This document shows positions 62,563-64,000 of a stretch of DNA of 64,000 nucleotides, piece by piece (the stretch's first letter is position 1; each line of letters begins with the position of its first letter). The notes beneath the pieces are model-generated. The model did not search any database. It was given only the letters and a program-made list of their open reading frames with translations, and was not told the DNA's origin. The stretch is from CAVVEQ01 sp963747315 (lineage in GTDB: Bacteria; Chloroflexota; Anaerolineae; Anaerolineales; Anaerolineaceae): assembly GCA_963747315.1 (NCBI GenBank), contig CAVVEQ010000010.1, forward strand, positions 11,445 to 75,444. Direction: 5' to 3'. Position numbers and translations under genes: made by a program.

Positions 62563-63466
62563 TTCAACCCCCGGAAGCGAATGGTATAGCGAGGTTTCCC
62601 AGCGATATTGAGGAGCTGGGGATGGATCAGCAGGGACTTGCCCTTGAGCTCGGATACAGTCACCTTCCCAAACACAGCGAGCAGGTCGTGCTCTCCCCTG
62701 GCTCCAAAGAGGACTCCGTTGGGGACTCCCTGGGGGAGTCCTCTTACCGACAGGCACCATTTCTCTTCGATTGGTAGTGTTGGATGGGGCATCACCTTCC
62801 CCGGGTGATCTCCTGAATGGTGACCTTGATGGGTTGGGGGGTAGGTCCTCCCCGTGCAGATATCTACGGTAGAGCATGCCCAGGGTTTGGGGAGCGGGGG
62901 CATCATCTTTGGCTACCTTCGGTTCAGGCGCGAAGCCCAGTCTCCTGAGGAGCTCGTCGGTCTTTGATGTGTCCGGGGTAAGCGTGTTTGAGGGAGAGGT
63001 TGACCTTGGGGATGTGGGTACAGGATTGGGCTTTGGGGATACAGGTGTTGGCTTGGGTTTCAAGGGATTCCGCTTGTTGGCTTGTTCAACGTAATAGGCA
63101 GCGATGCGGTGCTTGCAGGTATTACCTTTCTGGCTATCGGGACATTCGCATGTCCGGGCATCCAGATCCACCCGGTAAAGGGATGATCCATCTGAGGATC
63201 GTACCGGGTGGCATCGGGGGCTTTCGGGTTCGGGACGATGCAGCACCGACCAGCTTCTGGCCAGTGCCAGGCCGCGCTCCAAGCAACCATTCAGGGCATT
63301 GACCACCTCTCTGGTTTGAGCGAAGCGATGAACTGCTCCGCGATCAGGTCGAGGACATCCGCTTGGTGCACGATGGGCTCGGTGATCTGTCCACTTCTCT
63401 CACCTGGTGCGTCTGCGGGGAAAGCAGGGAGTACATGAACTTGAGTACTTGCGTTTTGGGGGACAT
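62559..63466 (-). CDS. SWIM zinc-finger protein of mobile elements, several frameshifts
   Basis: About 300 residues pieced from three frames. From ATG 63466 (with AGGA upstream) the sequence shifts early in CCCCC/AAAA, again near 63300 and twice near 62830-62800. The SWIM motif CECPDSQKGNTCKH (C-x-C-x8-C-x-H) lies in YRVDLDARTCECPDSQ. A Pro/Ser/Thr-rich linker and a beta-rich C-terminus (EKWCLSVRGLP, FGKVTVSELKGKSLLIHPQL) ending FRGLK follow. SWIM domains bind DNA or protein. The exact boundaries are uncertain because of the breaks. Confidence 0.6.
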
Positions 63467-63499
63467 AATAGTCATCCTTTCTAGTTTGGGTATGGAAAC

Positions 63500-63527
63500 A
63501 AAAAAACCCACCTGGAGTGCGGGTGGG
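63500..63527 (-). terminator. Terminator after the small zinc-ribbon gene
   Basis: CCCACC and GGTGGG around a 9-nt loop with TTTTTTT on the minus strand. The gap 63528-63682 shows no gene. Confidence 0.8.
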
Positions 63528-63682
63528 AGACGATGGGCTCGAAAGCCTTTTTCTACTATGCGAATATCACGATCGGGATAGGGATCCTCTTATTGGCTGC
63601 TCCTTTCTTTGCTTGGTTTGTATGGATGGGGTTTATTGCTTTTTAAGTTTGGCCAGTTGGCTAGAATGGAGTATCTACATTG

Positions 63683-63883
63683 TTAGGGGGTGTTGCTTCC
63701 TTTCGTTTTTGGCAGCCTATCCAGGTTGGCACCGCAATCGTCACAGGTTTCATGGATGTCATCCCAGACTTCGCCATTGGCATAATGGAACTGTCCCATG
63801 CGGGAAGTAAGGAGATGGGGACAATGCGCTTGCAGGCGTTCAATGCAATGCAGACAGGGGATTGGAATTGAATCATTGGTCAT
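63683..63883 (-). CDS. Small zinc-ribbon-like protein
   Basis: 66 residues from ATG 63883 (GGAGGA upstream). PCLHC near the start, a further CPH, and CDDCGAN in the C-terminal half form two Cys pairs about 35 residues apart, as in a zinc ribbon. Function unknown; an element-borne small protein between two terminators. Confidence 0.6.
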   Translation of the reverse strand: MTNDSIPIPCLHCIERLQAHCPHLLTSRMGQFHYANGEVWDDIHETCDDCGANLDRLPKTKGSNTP

Positions 63884-63899
63884 GGTTTCCTCCAGAAGC

Positions 63900-63935
63900 A
63901 AAAAAAGGGCAGCCTGGTGGTTAGCCAGACTGCCC
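63900..63935 (-). terminator. Terminator after the partial gene at the window end
   Basis: GGGCAG-T-CTGG and CCAG-G-CTGCCC form a long stem followed on the minus strand by TTTTTTT. Confidence 0.9.
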
Positions 63936-63957
63936 GGATGGGAATGGGTAGATCCAT

Positions 63958-64000
63958 TATTTGCTCTTACCGTTGCACCAGCTGTTACCCGCCCTGTGAC
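63958..64000 (-). CDS. Partial gene at the window end
   Basis: A reading frame enters from beyond 64000 and ends HRAGNSWCNGKSK with TAA at 63958-63960, 22 bp before a strong terminator. Too short to identify. Confidence 0.4.

Larger units (their letters stand above)
57592..64000. mobile_element. Integrative element at tRNA-Lys (left end; right end outside window)
   Basis: From the tRNA 3' end rightwards all genes are on the minus strand and of mobile-element type: integrase, DUF3987 protein, excisionase-like protein, ArdC-like antirestriction protein, RadC, SWIM zinc-finger protein and small Cys-rich proteins. The integrase and DUF3987 part is clearly more AT-rich than the neighbouring chromosome. 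No phage structural or conjugation gene is seen in this part. The second attachment site was not found before 64000. Confidence 0.85.

Overview
The window looks like a chromosomal stretch of a GC-rich, probably anaerobic Chloroflexota (Anaerolineae-like) bacterium. The hints are an FMN-riboswitch-controlled riboflavin ABC transporter of the RibXY type described from Chloroflexus, Thr/Pro-rich surface proteins next to TadE-like pseudopilins, a K+-independent membrane pyrophosphatase, a Bacillus-type LexA box (GAAC-N4-GTTC) and the gene order tRNA-tuf-rpmG-trnW-secE-nusG-rplK-rplA-rplJ-rplL. The assignment is inferred from gene content only. The sequence carries about 30 one-base frame breaks, often next to short homopolymers, and they hit essential genes (holB, der, coaE) as well as accessory ones. 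I read them mainly as assembly indels and have joined the pieces into single genes.

Layout. 1-10.2 kb: the end of an M20 peptidase, then a minus-strand block of two TadE-like proteins, a vWA/TadG-like protein, a CPBP-family membrane protein, a sensor kinase, a response regulator and a GNAT protein. 10.4-13.7 kb: a LuxR-type regulator and the FMN riboswitch-riboflavin transporter operon. 13.7-26 kb: housekeeping and regulatory genes (holB, bactofilin, mpg, NDP-sugar epimerase, a CarH-like B12 photoreceptor regulator, a PadR-trmO-modA-modB group, mscL, two EamA exporters and a TolB-like lipoprotein). 26-30.6 kb: a SIMPL lipoprotein and a five-gene envelope operon (PspC, two LiaF/toast-rack-type proteins, two membrane proteins). 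30.8-32.9 kb: cysK-cysE behind a leader encoding a Cys/Met-rich peptide and a predicted attenuator. 32.9-41.7 kb: CAP-LysM protein, CBS protein, surE, hppA, a complete REP-associated transposase unit, an Rhs relic enclosing a HEAT-repeat gene, pncB, DUF2905 and OsmC. 41.8-48.2 kb: lexA with its operator, then the ribosomal protein, NusG, SecE and EF-Tu block with four tRNAs. 48.3-57.6 kb: coaE-GNAT fusion, cdaA-YbbR fusion, der, lepB, a YgiT-type protein, degV, an unrecognised acidic protein and a DUF922 protein.

57.6 kb to the end: an integrative element beside tRNA-Lys(CTT). It has a tyrosine integrase 13 bp from the tRNA, a DUF3987 protein, an excisionase-like HTH protein, an ArdC-like antirestriction protein, RadC, a SWIM zinc-finger protein and small Cys-rich proteins, with intrinsic terminators between units. 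The integrase/DUF3987 part is clearly more AT-rich than the chromosome. The right end lies outside the window.

The most interesting signals are the cysK leader (a likely sulfur-amino-acid transcription attenuator), the CoaE-GNAT and CdaA-CdaR fusions, the Rhs relic with a probable immunity gene, the RAYT unit with 37-bp inverted repeats, and the five-gene envelope operon.
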